Shown here piece by piece: positions 8,026 to 15,557 of a stretch of DNA of 32,245 nt. Source of the stretch: an uncultured Coriobacteriales bacterium (lineage in GTDB: Bacteria; Actinomycetota; Coriobacteriia; Coriobacteriales; UMGS124). Location of the stretch: positions 2,047 through 34,291 of the forward strand of contig CAIFEU010000008.1 of the NCBI GenBank assembly GCA_903789505.1, written 5' to 3'. Each line of letters opens with the position of its first letter. The first letter of the stretch is position 1. The notes below the pieces were generated by a model. That model was not told the DNA's origin and made no database searches. It saw nothing but the letters and a program-made list of their open reading frames with translations. Position numbers and translations under genes: made by a program.

Positions 8026-9606
8026 GTGGTCGGCTCGGTCAAGGGGCTCACCTCGCGATTCAGGCTCGTCGACGTCCCGGACCTCGACGACGTTCGCCAC
8101 GACCTGTGCTTGAGCAAGGAGGAGTACCACGAGCGGCTCGACGAGGAGCAGCGCCGCCTGCGCGAGCTCTCGCTGCAGCTGTATCGACACAGGATTCCGA
8201 TGGTCATCGCCTACGAGGGATGGGACGCCGCCGGCAAGGGAGGCAACATCAAGCGCGTCGCCTCGGCCCTCGACGCGCGCAACTACCAGGTGTACCCGAT
8301 CGCGTCTCCGAGCGCTGACGAGCTGGCGCACCCGTTCCTATGGCGCTTCTGGAACGACCTGCCGCGCACTGGGCACGTTTCGGTGTTCGACCGCACCTGG
8401 TACGGGCGCGTGCTGGTGGAGCGCATCGAGGGGTTCGCCAAGCCGTGGGAGTGGCATCGCGCCTTCGAGGAGATTAACGAGTTCGAGGACGATCTGCGCG
8501 TCTGGGGCGCCGTCCTGGTCAAGTTCTGGGTCGACGTGTCGGCGGGGGAGCAGCTGCGGCGCTTCCAGGACCGCGAGTCCGACCCCGCCCGTCGCTGGAA
8601 GATCACGCAGGAGGACTGGCGCAACCGCTCCAAGAACGACCTGTACCGCGTGTGCGTGAACGATATGCTGCACCTGACCTCGACCGAGTACGCCCCCTGG
8701 GTCGTGATAGAGTCCGACGACAAGCGCTATGCCCGCGTGAAGGCCCTGCACGAGATCAACCGCGCGATCGAGCGTCGCCTCAAGCTGGGAGCCGCGCGGG
8801 CCCCCCGGCCCGGGCGGGGGCGGACGGCGGCGCAGGCGCGGCGGGGGCGGGCTTGGCGAAAAACGCACATTTTGCGTGCGCCTCTTGTGCTGCGCCGCCA
8901 AGTTCCCGATAATGATAAACCGCTTTTGTGCTGCGTCCCGGCACGCGGCGCGCCATCAGAGTGCGCCCGCCGAGGCCTCGCAGGCGTTCGTGAGTCCCCA
9001 TCGTCTAGCGGTCTAGGACACCGCCCTTTCAAGGCGGGAACACGAGTTCGAGTCTCGTTGGGGGCACCATCTCCGTCACATTTCAGTTCGAGGCACCCGC
9101 CTTGCGGCGGGAGCTGCCTCCCGTACCGGGCGCGCCTCGCGCGGCCCACCCTCGGGCCGTCCCGGCCCGCGCCCGGGGATGTAGCAAGGCAGAAGGAGGG
9201 GGGCGGTTCGCACGGCGTCGGTCGCCCCCGAGAGCTCCGGCCTCACCTTCCCTTTCGCCCTCATCGCCTCGGGGTCCGCCTCGAGTGCGCTGCTCGCCCT
9301 CGCGGCCCTGGTGGCGGTCGCCGCCGTCGTCGCGCTGGCGGCTCTGGCTGCGCGCATCCGCCTGCGCGCGTCGTTCTCTGCCCGGTTCGGCCGCGGGGTG
9401 CTCAGGCGTGGCGTGCGCCTGTCGCGCCAGCGCGGTGCCGAGCGGGGGACCAACGCGTTCGGGCTTGCGTTCCCCGTTTGGCAGCATGCGGCCCGCGACG
9501 GCTCGGCCGACCGGCGGTATCGCGGCAACTCCCTGCTGTGGGGCAGGTGCGTCCTTTTGGTCGACGGCTTCGCCGTCTCGTGCAGGAACCCACTGGTGAT
9601 GATTGA
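8026..9606 (+). CDS. PPK2-family polyphosphate:AMP phosphotransferase, C-terminal catalytic half; frame overruns a tRNA gene
   Basis: This is the same reading frame as the preceding gene, after the amber codon. It encodes the catalytic PPK2 domain, with Walker A GWDAAGKGG (nucleotides 8218-8244), lid-region DRTWYGRVLVERIEG, and ITQEDWRNR. GTG 8026 is the first possible start after the stop but has no clear ribosome-binding site, and the linker from 7885 also looks coding. Family similarity ends near INRAIERRLK, about 8790. Beyond that the frame is Arg/Gly/Pro-rich and passes through a promoter, tRNA-Glu and noncoding sequence to 9606, so most of 8790-9606 is unlikely to be protein. The GC run at 8798-8820 could hide a frameshift: one frame over, translation would end at 8912. 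Confidence 0.7.
   Translation: MVGSVKGLTSRFRLVDVPDLDDVRHDLCLSKEEYHERLDEEQRRLRELSLQLYRHRIPMVIAYEGWDAAGKGGNIKRVASALDARNYQVYPIASPSADELAHPFLWRFWNDLPRTGHVSVFDRTWYGRVLVERIEGFAKPWEWHRAFEEINEFEDDLRVWGAVLVKFWVDVSAGEQLRRFQDRESDPARRWKITQEDWRNRSKNDLYRVCVNDMLHLTSTEYAPWVVIESDDKRYARVKALHEINRAIERRLKLGAARAPRPGRGRTAAQARRGRAWRKTHILRAPLVLRRQVPDNDKPLLCCVPARGAPSECARRGLAGVRESPSSSGLGHRPFKAGTRVRVSLGAPSPSHFSSRHPPCGGSCLPYRARLARPTLGPSRPAPGDVARQKEGGGSHGVGRPRELRPHLPFRPHRLGVRLECAARPRGPGGGRRRRRAGGSGCAHPPARVVLCPVRPRGAQAWRAPVAPARCRAGDQRVRACVPRLAACGPRRLGRPAVSRQLPAVGQVRPFGRRLRRLVQEPTGDD
8885..8913 (+). promoter_or_regulatory. Promoter of tRNA-Glu
   Basis: A -35 element TTGTGC (8885-8890) and a -10 element GATAAT (8908-8913) are separated by 17 bases. 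The expected start of transcription is near 8920, about 75 bases before the mature tRNA. The region is locally AT-rich in contrast to its surroundings, which supports a real promoter and argues that the upstream gene has already ended. Confidence 0.7.
8994..9069 (+). tRNA. tRNA-Glu (anticodon TTC), CCA encoded
   Basis: The cloverleaf folds well. The acceptor stem GTCCCCA pairs with TGGGGGC, with one G-T pair at position 2-71. The anticodon stem CCGCC/GGCGG encloses the loop CTTTCAA, giving anticodon TTC. The T arm is CACGA-GTTCGAG-TCTCG-like, with the usual TTCGA. The discriminator base is A and the CCA end is encoded (9067-9069). The 76-base length is normal. The gene lies inside the overlong reading frame of the PPK2 fragment. 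Confidence 0.96.
9090..9120 (+). terminator. Hairpin downstream of tRNA-Glu
   Basis: The arms GAGGCA/TGCCTC enclose an inner stem CCCGCC/GGCGGG with loop TTGC, the two stems being separated on the 3' side by a few unpaired bases. It begins 20 bases after the tRNA. No T-run follows, so it may be a terminator that does not need one, or only an end-protecting structure. Confidence 0.45.
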
Positions 9607-10186
9607 CATGGTGAGCGACCTGCGTGCCCGCGGGGTCGACGTCGGGCTGTGCGACATCGAGCTCGCGCGCTATCGCGAGCTGGTGGACGGCGCCGCACGT
9701 GCCGCGCGGCTCACCTCGGTCGCGGAGATATACCGGCAGTTCGTGTCGGATCCCGCGCGGTTCGAGCGCTTCGTGGCGCGGGTCTGGGAGGGGCTGGGAT
9801 ACGAGACCAGCGTGACGCCTGCGACCAATGACGGTGGCTACGACGTGGTCGCCCGCGCGGCGGGCCGCATGCAGATTGTCGAGTGCAAGTGCTTCGAGCC
9901 GTCGCGCAGCGTCGGGCGCCCGCTCATCCAGAAGCTCGTCGGCGCAAACGAGGTCGTGGGGGCCGACGAGATGGCGTTCGTGACCACGGCGGGCTTCTCG
10001 CGCGCGGCGCTCTCCTACGCGCGGGAGTCGGGGGTGACCTGCGTCGACGGGACGCGCCTGCTCGAGCTGTGGGGACGCGTGAGGGGCGGCGCGCCTGCCG
10101 ACGCCCGCTCGCAGCCGGTTGACGTCTCACGCGCCTGGCTGACGCGCGAGGACGCGCTGGCGTACTTTCCGCCCGACGTGAGGTAG
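9311..10186 (+). CDS. Membrane-anchored Mrr-like PD-(D/E)XK restriction endonuclease-family protein
   Basis: The C-terminal half matches the Mrr catalytic fold. DGGYDVVAR contains the first acidic residue (Asp178), and VECK supplies the Glu191-x-Lys193 pair. LIQKLVGANEVV and FVTTAGFSRAAL follow, as in Mrr-type nucleases, and the domain ends VTCVDGTRLLELW. Upstream, the frame from about 9270 encodes a strongly hydrophobic helix that runs into RIRLRASF, so the protein is probably tethered to the membrane with the nuclease in the cytoplasm. The start is uncertain. The GTG at 9311 falls inside this helix, the frame is open back to 9185, and a good AAGGAGG at 9192-9198 lacks any ATG, GTG or TTG at the usual distance in this frame. 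No methylase or specificity subunit is nearby, so a DNA-repair or quality-control role is as likely as restriction. Its substrate is unknown. Confidence 0.7.
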   Translation: MAVAAVVALAALAARIRLRASFSARFGRGVLRRGVRLSRQRGAERGTNAFGLAFPVWQHAARDGSADRRYRGNSLLWGRCVLLVDGFAVSCRNPLVMIDMVSDLRARGVDVGLCDIELARYRELVDGAARAARLTSVAEIYRQFVSDPARFERFVARVWEGLGYETSVTPATNDGGYDVVARAAGRMQIVECKCFEPSRSVGRPLIQKLVGANEVVGADEMAFVTTAGFSRAALSYARESGVTCVDGTRLLELWGRVRGGAPADARSQPVDVSRAWLTREDALAYFPPDVR

Positions 10187-10319
10187 CGCGCGGCGGCCGA
10201 CGCTTCGGGTCTGCCGTGCCCGTCCGACGGGGACGTCCCCGCTGCGAGCGGGTTGCCCCGCGCGTAAGCGCCCGGTCAGACCCCGCGCGAAAAGGGGTAA
10301 GCCCGTTCGGAGAATTCCG

Positions 10320-10356
10320 TTCACAATCGTACACGAATCGTTCATAGTGTGTACGA
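10320..10356 (+). promoter_or_regulatory. Promoter with embedded operator-like inverted repeat
   Basis: TTCACA (10320-10325) and CATAGT (10343-10348), spaced by 17 bases, form a plausible promoter for the following 100-residue gene. An exact 8-base inverted repeat, TCGTACAC (10327-10334) and GTGTACGA (10349-10356), is spaced by 14 bases. One arm therefore lies in the promoter spacer and the other just after the -10 element, as expected for a repressor site. The half-site centres are 22 bases apart, about two helical turns. The cognate regulator is not apparent. Confidence 0.55.
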
Positions 10357-10428
10357 GTAGCGTTGGGCCGCGAGTGGCGGCGGCGACGGTGCCTGCACGC
10401 CACTCCCTTCAATGGGAAGGAGCTCGAG

Positions 10429-10731
10429 ATGGGTAAGAAGGCTTCCGATCCGATTGACCTGCAGGGTGAGGCACTGGCGAACTACCTGCGCACGAACCAC
10501 TCCATCTACATGGACCTCGTTGGTGCCTCCTACTACCTCACCGACGTGAACGACCACTACTGGCGCGTCCAGGACACCGCCCAGCTCAACGACAAGGGCC
10601 ACTACGTCGACGTCTCCGAGCCCGTCGCGACCGTCTCCGAGTTCATGGCCGCCCCCGCGTTCGACGGGCGCTCGCTCGCCGAGGTCGCCGAGCAGGCGAC
10701 GTTCTTCCCCTCGATCAAGGAGGACGCGTAG
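10429..10731 (+). CDS. Conserved-looking small protein of unknown function
   Basis: This is a 100-residue soluble, acidic protein that I do not recognise as a named family. It begins MGKKASDPIDLQGEALANYL and has an aromatic-rich centre (YYLTDVNDHYWRVQDT) and an ordered C-terminal segment (SEFMAAPAF..SLAEVAEQATFF). There is no signal peptide, membrane helix or nucleotide-binding motif. The ATG has GGGAAGGAG eight bases upstream and clean high-GC codon use, so it is very probably real. It has its own promoter carrying an operator-like dyad and is followed by a noncoding spacer before the ribosomal genes, so it looks like a separately controlled single-gene unit. Confidence 0.8.
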   Translation: MGKKASDPIDLQGEALANYLRTNHSIYMDLVGASYYLTDVNDHYWRVQDTAQLNDKGHYVDVSEPVATVSEFMAAPAFDGRSLAEVAEQATFFPSIKEDA

Positions 10732-10770
10732 GACCCGTCCCGCGCAGTTGCCCTGTCCGCCGCGCGCCGA

Positions 10771-10842
10771 GCCGGCGGGCGGGGCCGTGCTTCCACATGC
10801 CCGCCGTCGGCCCGCCCCGAGCGCTGCCGACCGGCGGGCATG
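10771..10842 (+). other. Structured noncoding spacer with alternative GC hairpins (within the gene-free stretch 10732-11073)
   Basis: The 342-base stretch between the 100-residue gene and rplM holds no gene. Its main feature is a long hairpin. CATGCCCGCCG (10796-10806) pairs exactly with CGGCGGGCATG (10832-10842), extended inward by TCGG/CCGA. An earlier segment, GCCGGCGGGC (10771-10780), can pair instead with GCCCGCCG (10799-10806). The middle segment thus has two competing partners. It could simply terminate the upstream gene, since CTGCCCTTT follows, or act as an attenuator. The rplM promoter lies further downstream. Confidence 0.4.
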
Positions 10843-10964
10843 CTGCCCTTTCGGCGACGCCCATCCCGCATGGGGCGAGCGTCGCCACCGCGGCGCACGA
10901 TGGCACCCGGCGCAGGGGCCGTCTGCGCAGACTGTGAAGCGGCCGTATCCGTTCGAAATGCGCG

Positions 10965-10993
10965 TTGACTCGGCGTTCAAGCCCTTTTAAACT
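10965..10993 (+). promoter_or_regulatory. Promoter of rplM-rpsI
   Basis: TTGACT (10965-10970) and TAAACT (10988-10993) are separated by 17 bases, in a locally AT-rich stretch. Transcription from about 11000 would give a leader of roughly 75 bases before the GTG of rplM. Confidence 0.65.
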
Positions 10994-11073
10994 CAAAAAG
11001 TTCACTTCCACAGAGCCCCGTGAAACCTCTGTATTAGTGACATACTGCGAGAAATGAGTTGGAGGAGTTTTAC

Positions 11074-11511
11074 GTGAAGACCACGTACTACGCCAAGAAG
11101 GGCGAAGTCCAGCGTGACTGGGTTCTCGTCGACGCCGACGGCATGGTCCTGGGTCGTCTGGCCGCACAGGTCGCTTCCATCCTGCGTGGCAAGAACAAGC
11201 CCCAGTTCACTCCTCACGTCGACTGCGGCGACTACGTCGTCGTGATCAACGCCGAGAAGGTTCGCGTCACCGGCAACAAGGAGAACGACAAGGCCTGGCA
11301 CCACTACACCGGCTACCCGGGCGGTCTGAAGACCGAGACCTGGAAGCAGGCCATGGCCAAGCACCCCGAGCGCATCATCGAGCGCGCCGTGAAGGGCATG
11401 CTCCCCAAGTCGACGCTGGGCCACGAGCAGCTTCTCAAGCTCAAGGTGTTCGCCGGCCCCGAGCACACGTACCAGGACAAGAATCCCCGCAAGATTGAGC
11501 TGGAGGCCTAG
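11074..11511 (+). CDS. rplM: 50S ribosomal protein L13
   Basis: L13 is an early-assembly protein of the large ribosomal subunit that binds 23S rRNA. The 145-residue sequence has the expected motifs: [22 protein letters not shown] near the N-terminus, [14 protein letters not shown], the [11 protein letters not shown] signature, and [16 protein letters not shown]. The GTG start is chosen because GGAGGAG ends six bases upstream and translation then begins VKTTYYAKK, as in relatives. The in-frame TTG at 11059 overlaps the ribosome-binding site. It is followed after five bases by rpsI, the conserved L13-S9 operon. Confidence 0.98.
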   Translation: MKTTYYAKKGEVQRDWVLVDADGMVLGRLAAQVASILRGKNKPQFTPHVDCGDYVVVINAEKVRVTGNKENDKAWHHYTGYPGGLKTETWKQAMAKHPERIIERAVKGMLPKSTLGHEQLLKLKVFAGPEHTYQDKNPRKIELEA

Positions 11512-11516
11512 GTCCC

Positions 11517-11912
11517 ATGGCAAACAACGAAGTCATCTACTGGGGCACTGGCCGCCGCAAGAACGCCGTCGCCCGCGTCCATCTCGTTCCTGGCACAGGC
11601 AAGGTCACCGTCAACAAGCGTGACGCCGAGGAGTACTTCGGCCGCAAGCAGCTCGTCGACATGGCCTGCATGCCGCTGAAGATCACCGACACCCTTGGCC
11701 ACTTCGACGTCATCGCCCTGTGCGACGGCGGCGGAATCTCCGGCCAGGCGGGCGCCCTGCGCCTGGGCATCGCCCGCGCCCTGCTGGAGGCAGGCGACTA
11801 CCGCGCCGAACTCAAGAAGGCCGGGTACCTCACGCGCGACTCCCGCGTGGTCGAGCGCAAGAAGTACGGCCTGAAGAAGGCTCGCAAGCGCCCGCAGTTC
11901 TCCAAGCGCTAA
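11517..11912 (+). CDS. rpsI: 30S ribosomal protein S9
   Basis: S9 binds 16S rRNA in the 30S head, and its C-terminal tail reaches the P-site tRNA. This 131-residue protein shows [17 protein letters not shown] near the N-terminus, [19 protein letters not shown] in the centre and the invariant basic tail [12 protein letters not shown]. The ATG lies five bases after the rplM stop, and the GGAGG at the end of rplM serves as its ribosome-binding site, so translation is probably coupled. Confidence 0.98.
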   Translation: MANNEVIYWGTGRRKNAVARVHLVPGTGKVTVNKRDAEEYFGRKQLVDMACMPLKITDTLGHFDVIALCDGGGISGQAGALRLGIARALLEAGDYRAELKKAGYLTRDSRVVERKKYGLKKARKRPQFSKR

Positions 11913-11925
11913 TCTCGCCTTTGGA

Positions 11926-11969
11926 GGCGGGCACACCGTGTGCGAATGCCTCGGTGTGCCCGCCTTTTT
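11926..11969 (+). terminator. Rho-independent terminator of rplM-rpsI
   Basis: GGCGGGCACACCG (11926-11938) pairs exactly with CGGTGTGCCCGCC (11952-11964) and is followed by TTTTT. It starts 14 bases after rpsI. This is the clearest intrinsic terminator in the window. Confidence 0.95.
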
Positions 11970-12095
11970 GTGTATCTGTCGTCGGCAGGCGCGGTACGCT
12001 CGCCGCGTCTCGCGCCTCGCCGCGGCGGGCGGTCCGGGCGGAGGGGAGGCGACTCCCGCGCCTGTGCCCGAGGGCATCGGTAAGGAGAGGCACGA

Positions 12096-13430
12096 ATGCC
12101 AAACAGACTTTTCGGTACTGACGGCGTGAGGGGTGTCGCGAACGACGACCTCTCGTGCGAGCTCGCGTATCACCTGGGCATGGGGGCAGTCGGCGTGCTC
12201 GGCCCGCACATCGTCGTCGGCCGCGACACGCGCAGGTCGGGGACGATGCTGGAGAGCGCCCTGACTGCCGGCATCATGGCGGCGGGGGGCACGCCGGAGT
12301 GCTGCGGCATCATCCCGACGCCGGCGGTCGCCCTGCTGACGGTGCGCCATCACGCCGACGCGGGCGTCGTGATCTCGGCGAGCCACAACCCGCCCGAGTA
12401 CAACGGCATCAAGTTCTTCGGCCCCGACGGCATGAAGGCGTCCGATGAGGCCGAGGACGCGCTCGCCGACTTCGTCGACGGTGGCTGGCGCGACCTGCGG
12501 CTCGGCGTGGGCGAGGGGGTCGGTGACATCCGCAAGGTCAAGACCGCGCGCGAGGAGTACGTCAGCCACGCGATCTCGACGATCGACTGCGACCTGTCCG
12601 GCATCAGGATCGCGCTGGACTGCGCGCACGGGGCGTCGTGCCGCACCACCCCCGAGGCGCTCGAGCGCCTGGGCGCCGAGGTGCACGCGATTAACCTCGA
12701 CCACGACGGCATGGACATCAACGTGGGCTGCGGCTCGACCCACCTCGACAAGGTGCGCGAGCTCGTGCTCGCCACCGGCGCCGACGTCGGCATCGCCCAC
12801 GACGGGGACGCCGACCGCGTGCTGTTCGTTGACGCAGAGGGCAACGATGTCGACGGCGACTTCGTGCTTGCGATCTGCGCCGCCGACCTGCAGGACCGCG
12901 GCATGCTCGCGGGCAACGAGGTCGTGTCCACGGTGATGTGCAACCTGGGCTTCGTGCGCGCGATGCAGGCGCGGGGCATCGACGTCGTGCAGACGCCGGT
13001 GGGCGACCGCTTCGTCCTGCAGCGCATGCTCGCCGATGGCGCGGTGATCGGCGGCGAGCAGTCCGGTCACATCATCTTCCTCGAGCACAACACCACCGGC
13101 GACGGTCTGGTGACCGCGCTGCAGCTGCTGGGCGTCATGAAGCGCACGGGCAAGCCGCTCGCGGAGCTTGCCAGCGTCATGAGGCGCTTCCCGCAGTCCC
13201 TGGTCAACGTCCGCACGCCGCGCAAGGCGGAGTGGTCCACCAACGAGGCGATCTCCGCAGCCGTGGCGCGTGAGACCGGCCTGCTCGGCGACTCCGGCCG
13301 CGTGCTCGTGCGTGCCTCTGGGACCGAGCCGCTGGTTCGCGTGATGGTCGAGGCGGCGCAGGAGGCGCAGGCGCTGGAGTGCGCCGAGCGCATCGCCGAC
13401 GTCGTGCGCTCGGAGCTCGACGGGCAGTGA
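12096..13430 (+). CDS. glmM: Phosphoglucosamine mutase
   Basis: GlmM interconverts glucosamine-6-phosphate and glucosamine-1-phosphate on the way to UDP-GlcNAc for peptidoglycan. The 444-residue protein has the family start RLFGTDGVRGVAN, the active-site loop ISASHNPPEYNG with the phosphorylated serine (Ser96), the Mg-binding loop DGDADRVLFVD, the sugar-binding loop GGEQSGHIIF, and the phosphate-binding C-terminal motif RASGTEPLVRVMVEA. Its length is normal. The ATG has AAGGAGAGG upstream. It precedes glmS, which makes its substrate. Confidence 0.97.
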   Translation: MPNRLFGTDGVRGVANDDLSCELAYHLGMGAVGVLGPHIVVGRDTRRSGTMLESALTAGIMAAGGTPECCGIIPTPAVALLTVRHHADAGVVISASHNPPEYNGIKFFGPDGMKASDEAEDALADFVDGGWRDLRLGVGEGVGDIRKVKTAREEYVSHAISTIDCDLSGIRIALDCAHGASCRTTPEALERLGAEVHAINLDHDGMDINVGCGSTHLDKVRELVLATGADVGIAHDGDADRVLFVDAEGNDVDGDFVLAICAADLQDRGMLAGNEVVSTVMCNLGFVRAMQARGIDVVQTPVGDRFVLQRMLADGAVIGGEQSGHIIFLEHNTTGDGLVTALQLLGVMKRTGKPLAELASVMRRFPQSLVNVRTPRKAEWSTNEAISAAVARETGLLGDSGRVLVRASGTEPLVRVMVEAAQEAQALECAERIADVVRSELDGQ

Positions 13431-13442
13431 CGCCGCGGACGA

Positions 13443-13482
13443 CCCCCGGCCCCGCCGGGCGTCGCCCGCCTGCGGCCGGGGG
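13443..13482 (+). terminator. GC-rich hairpin after glmM
   Basis: CCCCCGGCC (13443-13451) and GGCCGGGGG (13474-13482) are an exact inverted repeat starting 12 bases after the glmM stop, with a smaller GGGC/GCCC hairpin inside. There is no T-run. Such GC hairpins recur after genes in this window, so it is probably the glmM transcript end, but this is inferred. Confidence 0.45.
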
Positions 13483-13543
13483 ATAGGAGTTACGTGCAAG
13501 TCTCCGCGCGCCGGGGTATGCGTGCGGGGACGGGCTGCGCCGC

Positions 13544-13552
13544 TGGTACAAT
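13544..13552 (+). promoter_or_regulatory. Extended -10 promoter of glmS
   Basis: TGGTACAAT is an extended -10 element (TGn followed by TACAAT, 13547-13552). No -35 match lies 17 bases upstream. It would give a leader of about 95 bases before glmS. I saw no match to the glmS ribozyme core in that leader. Confidence 0.55.
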
Positions 13553-13654
13553 GGACGGGCCCAAGCCTGCGACGGCCCTTGAGGCCTACGAGATGACGGG
13601 ACGCCCGACGGTTTCGCCGAGCGTCCCTCGCGTTTGTGGAAAGGCAGCCTGCGC

Positions 13655-15483
13655 ATGTGTGGAATCATTGGCTTTACCGGGAGCGACCAGGCGCAGCCGT
13701 ATCTGATCGGCGGGCTGAAGGCGCTCGAGTACCGCGGCTACGACTCGGCGGGCGTCGCGATCGAGGGACCCGACGGCCGCATCAGGACCACCAAGCGCCT
13801 CGGCAAGGTCAAGGCGCTCGAGGGCGCGCTCGCCGACCGCCCCACGCCCGGCACCTGCGGGATCGCTCACACGCGCTGGGCCACCCACGGCGTCCCCTCC
13901 GAGCGCAACGCCCACCCCTTCTGCGACTGCACCGGCCAGATTGCGCTGGCGCACAACGGCATCGTGGAGAACTACGCGGAGCTGCGCGACGAGCTGCGCG
14001 CGGCGGGCCATGTGTTCACGAGCGAGACCGACACGGAGGTCGTCGTCCACCTGGTCGAATCGCTCTACGAGGGCGACCTGGCGCTGGCGCTGCGACGCGC
14101 CTGCAAGCGCCTGCGCGGGGCGTGGGCGTTCCTGGCGATCAGCTCCCGGGAGCCGGGCGTGATCGTCTGCGCGCGCAAGGGGTCCCCGCTCGTGGTCGCC
14201 TCCACCGAGGCGGGCGCGATGGCTGCCAGCGACATCACGCCGCTGGCACCCTACGCCTCCGACGTCGTCTCGCTGCGCGACGGCCAGTTCGCGACGCTGC
14301 GCCCCGACGGCTCGGTCGAGGTCACCGACATCGAGGGGGAGCCGAGCGAGCAGGACCACATCGCCGTCGACTGGGAGGTCTCGAGCGCGACGCTGGGCGG
14401 CTACCCGGACTTCATGCTCAAGGAGATCGCCGAGCAGCCCGAGGCGCTCACGCGCCTGCTCTCGGGGCGCGTGCAGTCCGGCATCGTTGACCTGGACGAG
14501 ATCTCGATGAGCGTCGAGGAGCTGCGAAGCGCCGACCGCGTCGTCGTCGCGGCGTGCGGCACCAGCTACCACGCGGGCCTGGTCGCCAAGAGCCTGATCG
14601 AGTCGTGGGCGCACATCCCCTGCGAGGTGGACGTGGCGAGCGAGGTGCTCTATCGCGAGGTGCTCGCGGACGACCGCACGCTGTGCCTGGTCATCACCCA
14701 GTCGGGGGAGACGGCCGAGACGCTGCTGTGCGCGCGCAAGCTGCGCAGCCAGGGCGCGCGCGTCCTGGCTATCACCAACGTCCTGGGGTCCACCGCCGCG
14801 CGCATGGCGGACGGGGTCATCTACCTGCAGGCGGGCCCGGAGGTCTCGGTCGCCTCGACCAAGGCGTACACCTCGATGCTCGTCTCGGTTGCGATGATTG
14901 CCCTGTTCCTGGCCTACCATAGGGGCCGCATGAGCGAGGACCAGGTGGCCGACAGGCTCTCCGAGCTGGAGCGCGTCCCTGCGGCGGTCAGCATGGTCCT
15001 GGACCGCCAGGGGCTCGCGACCTCCGCGGCGCGGGCGTTCGAGGGCGCCGACTCCGCCCTGTTCCTGGGGCGGCGGGCAACGCCACCTCCGCCAAGGAGG
15101 GCGCCCTCAAGCTCAAGGAGGTCAGCTACCTGCACGCCGAGGCGTACCCGAGCGGCGAGATGAAGCACGGCCCCATCGCGCTGGTCGACGAGGGCTACCC
15201 GGTCGTCTTCGTCGTGCCCGACGACGCGGTGCGCGACAAGACGATTTCCAACATGGCGGAGGTCAAGGCGCGCGGCGCGCACATCATCGCGGTCGCGACA
15301 GAGGGCGACGGGCAGGTGGAGTCGCTGGCAGACGACGTGATGTGGCTGCCGCCGACCGCCCCGTGGTGCACGCCGATCACCGCCGCGGTCTATCTGCAGC
15401 TGATGGCGCGCGACGTGGCGATAGCCCGCGGTTGCGACGTCGACAGGCCGCGCAACCTGGCGAAGTCGGTCACGACCGAGTGA
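13655..15483 (+). pseudogene. glmS: Glutamine-fructose-6-phosphate aminotransferase (isomerising), with a one-base frameshift
   Basis: GlmS makes glucosamine-6-phosphate from fructose-6-phosphate and glutamine. The start MCGIIGFTG places the nucleophilic cysteine at position 2, followed by EYRGYDSAG, HTRWATHG and the first sugar-isomerase domain with TQSGETAETL. In the second isomerase domain, after ALFLGR, the frame is lost in the G-rich run 15067-15077 and ends at 15163. The frame one base earlier continues the protein as NATSAKEGALKLKE, EMKHGPIALVDEG and the canonical end RPRNLAKSVTTE, stopping at 15483. Adding one base would give 609 residues, the usual family length, so a single-base deletion explains everything. 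No slippery heptamer was found in the correct frame. The gene is normally essential, so sequencing error is the leading explanation. Confidence 0.9.
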
Positions 15484-15557
15484 GGGGCGGCCTCGGCGGG
15501 CCCGGGTGCGGCGTCGCCGCCGCGGCGCGGCGTAGGGCGGAAGAGACGGGAAGGTGC

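Noticed and set aside
8994-9310. Integrated mobile element at tRNA-Glu.
   Set aside because: tRNA genes are common integration sites, but there is no integrase, no duplicated tRNA end and no change of composition downstream.
10229-10240. Perfect 12-base palindrome GGGGACGTCCCC.
   Set aside because: Short GC palindromes are frequent at this base composition and it is not placed at a promoter.
13553-13654. Possible glmS ribozyme in the glmS leader.
   Set aside because: Short similarities such as a GACG-rich stretch were noted, but the conserved core and pairing pattern were not found.
13494-13706. A 70-codon frame with GTG start and AGGAG upstream, in front of and overlapping glmS.
   Set aside because: It spans the extended -10 promoter and the glmS start in another frame, and the translation is Arg/Ala-rich without any recognisable domain. 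A leader peptide cannot be excluded but is not supported.
15060-15080. Programmed -1 frameshift in glmS.
   Set aside because: A -1 shift at CGG CGG would give a plausible protein, but no X XXY YYZ heptamer is in frame and no strong downstream structure was evident. A single-base deletion or sequence error is simpler.
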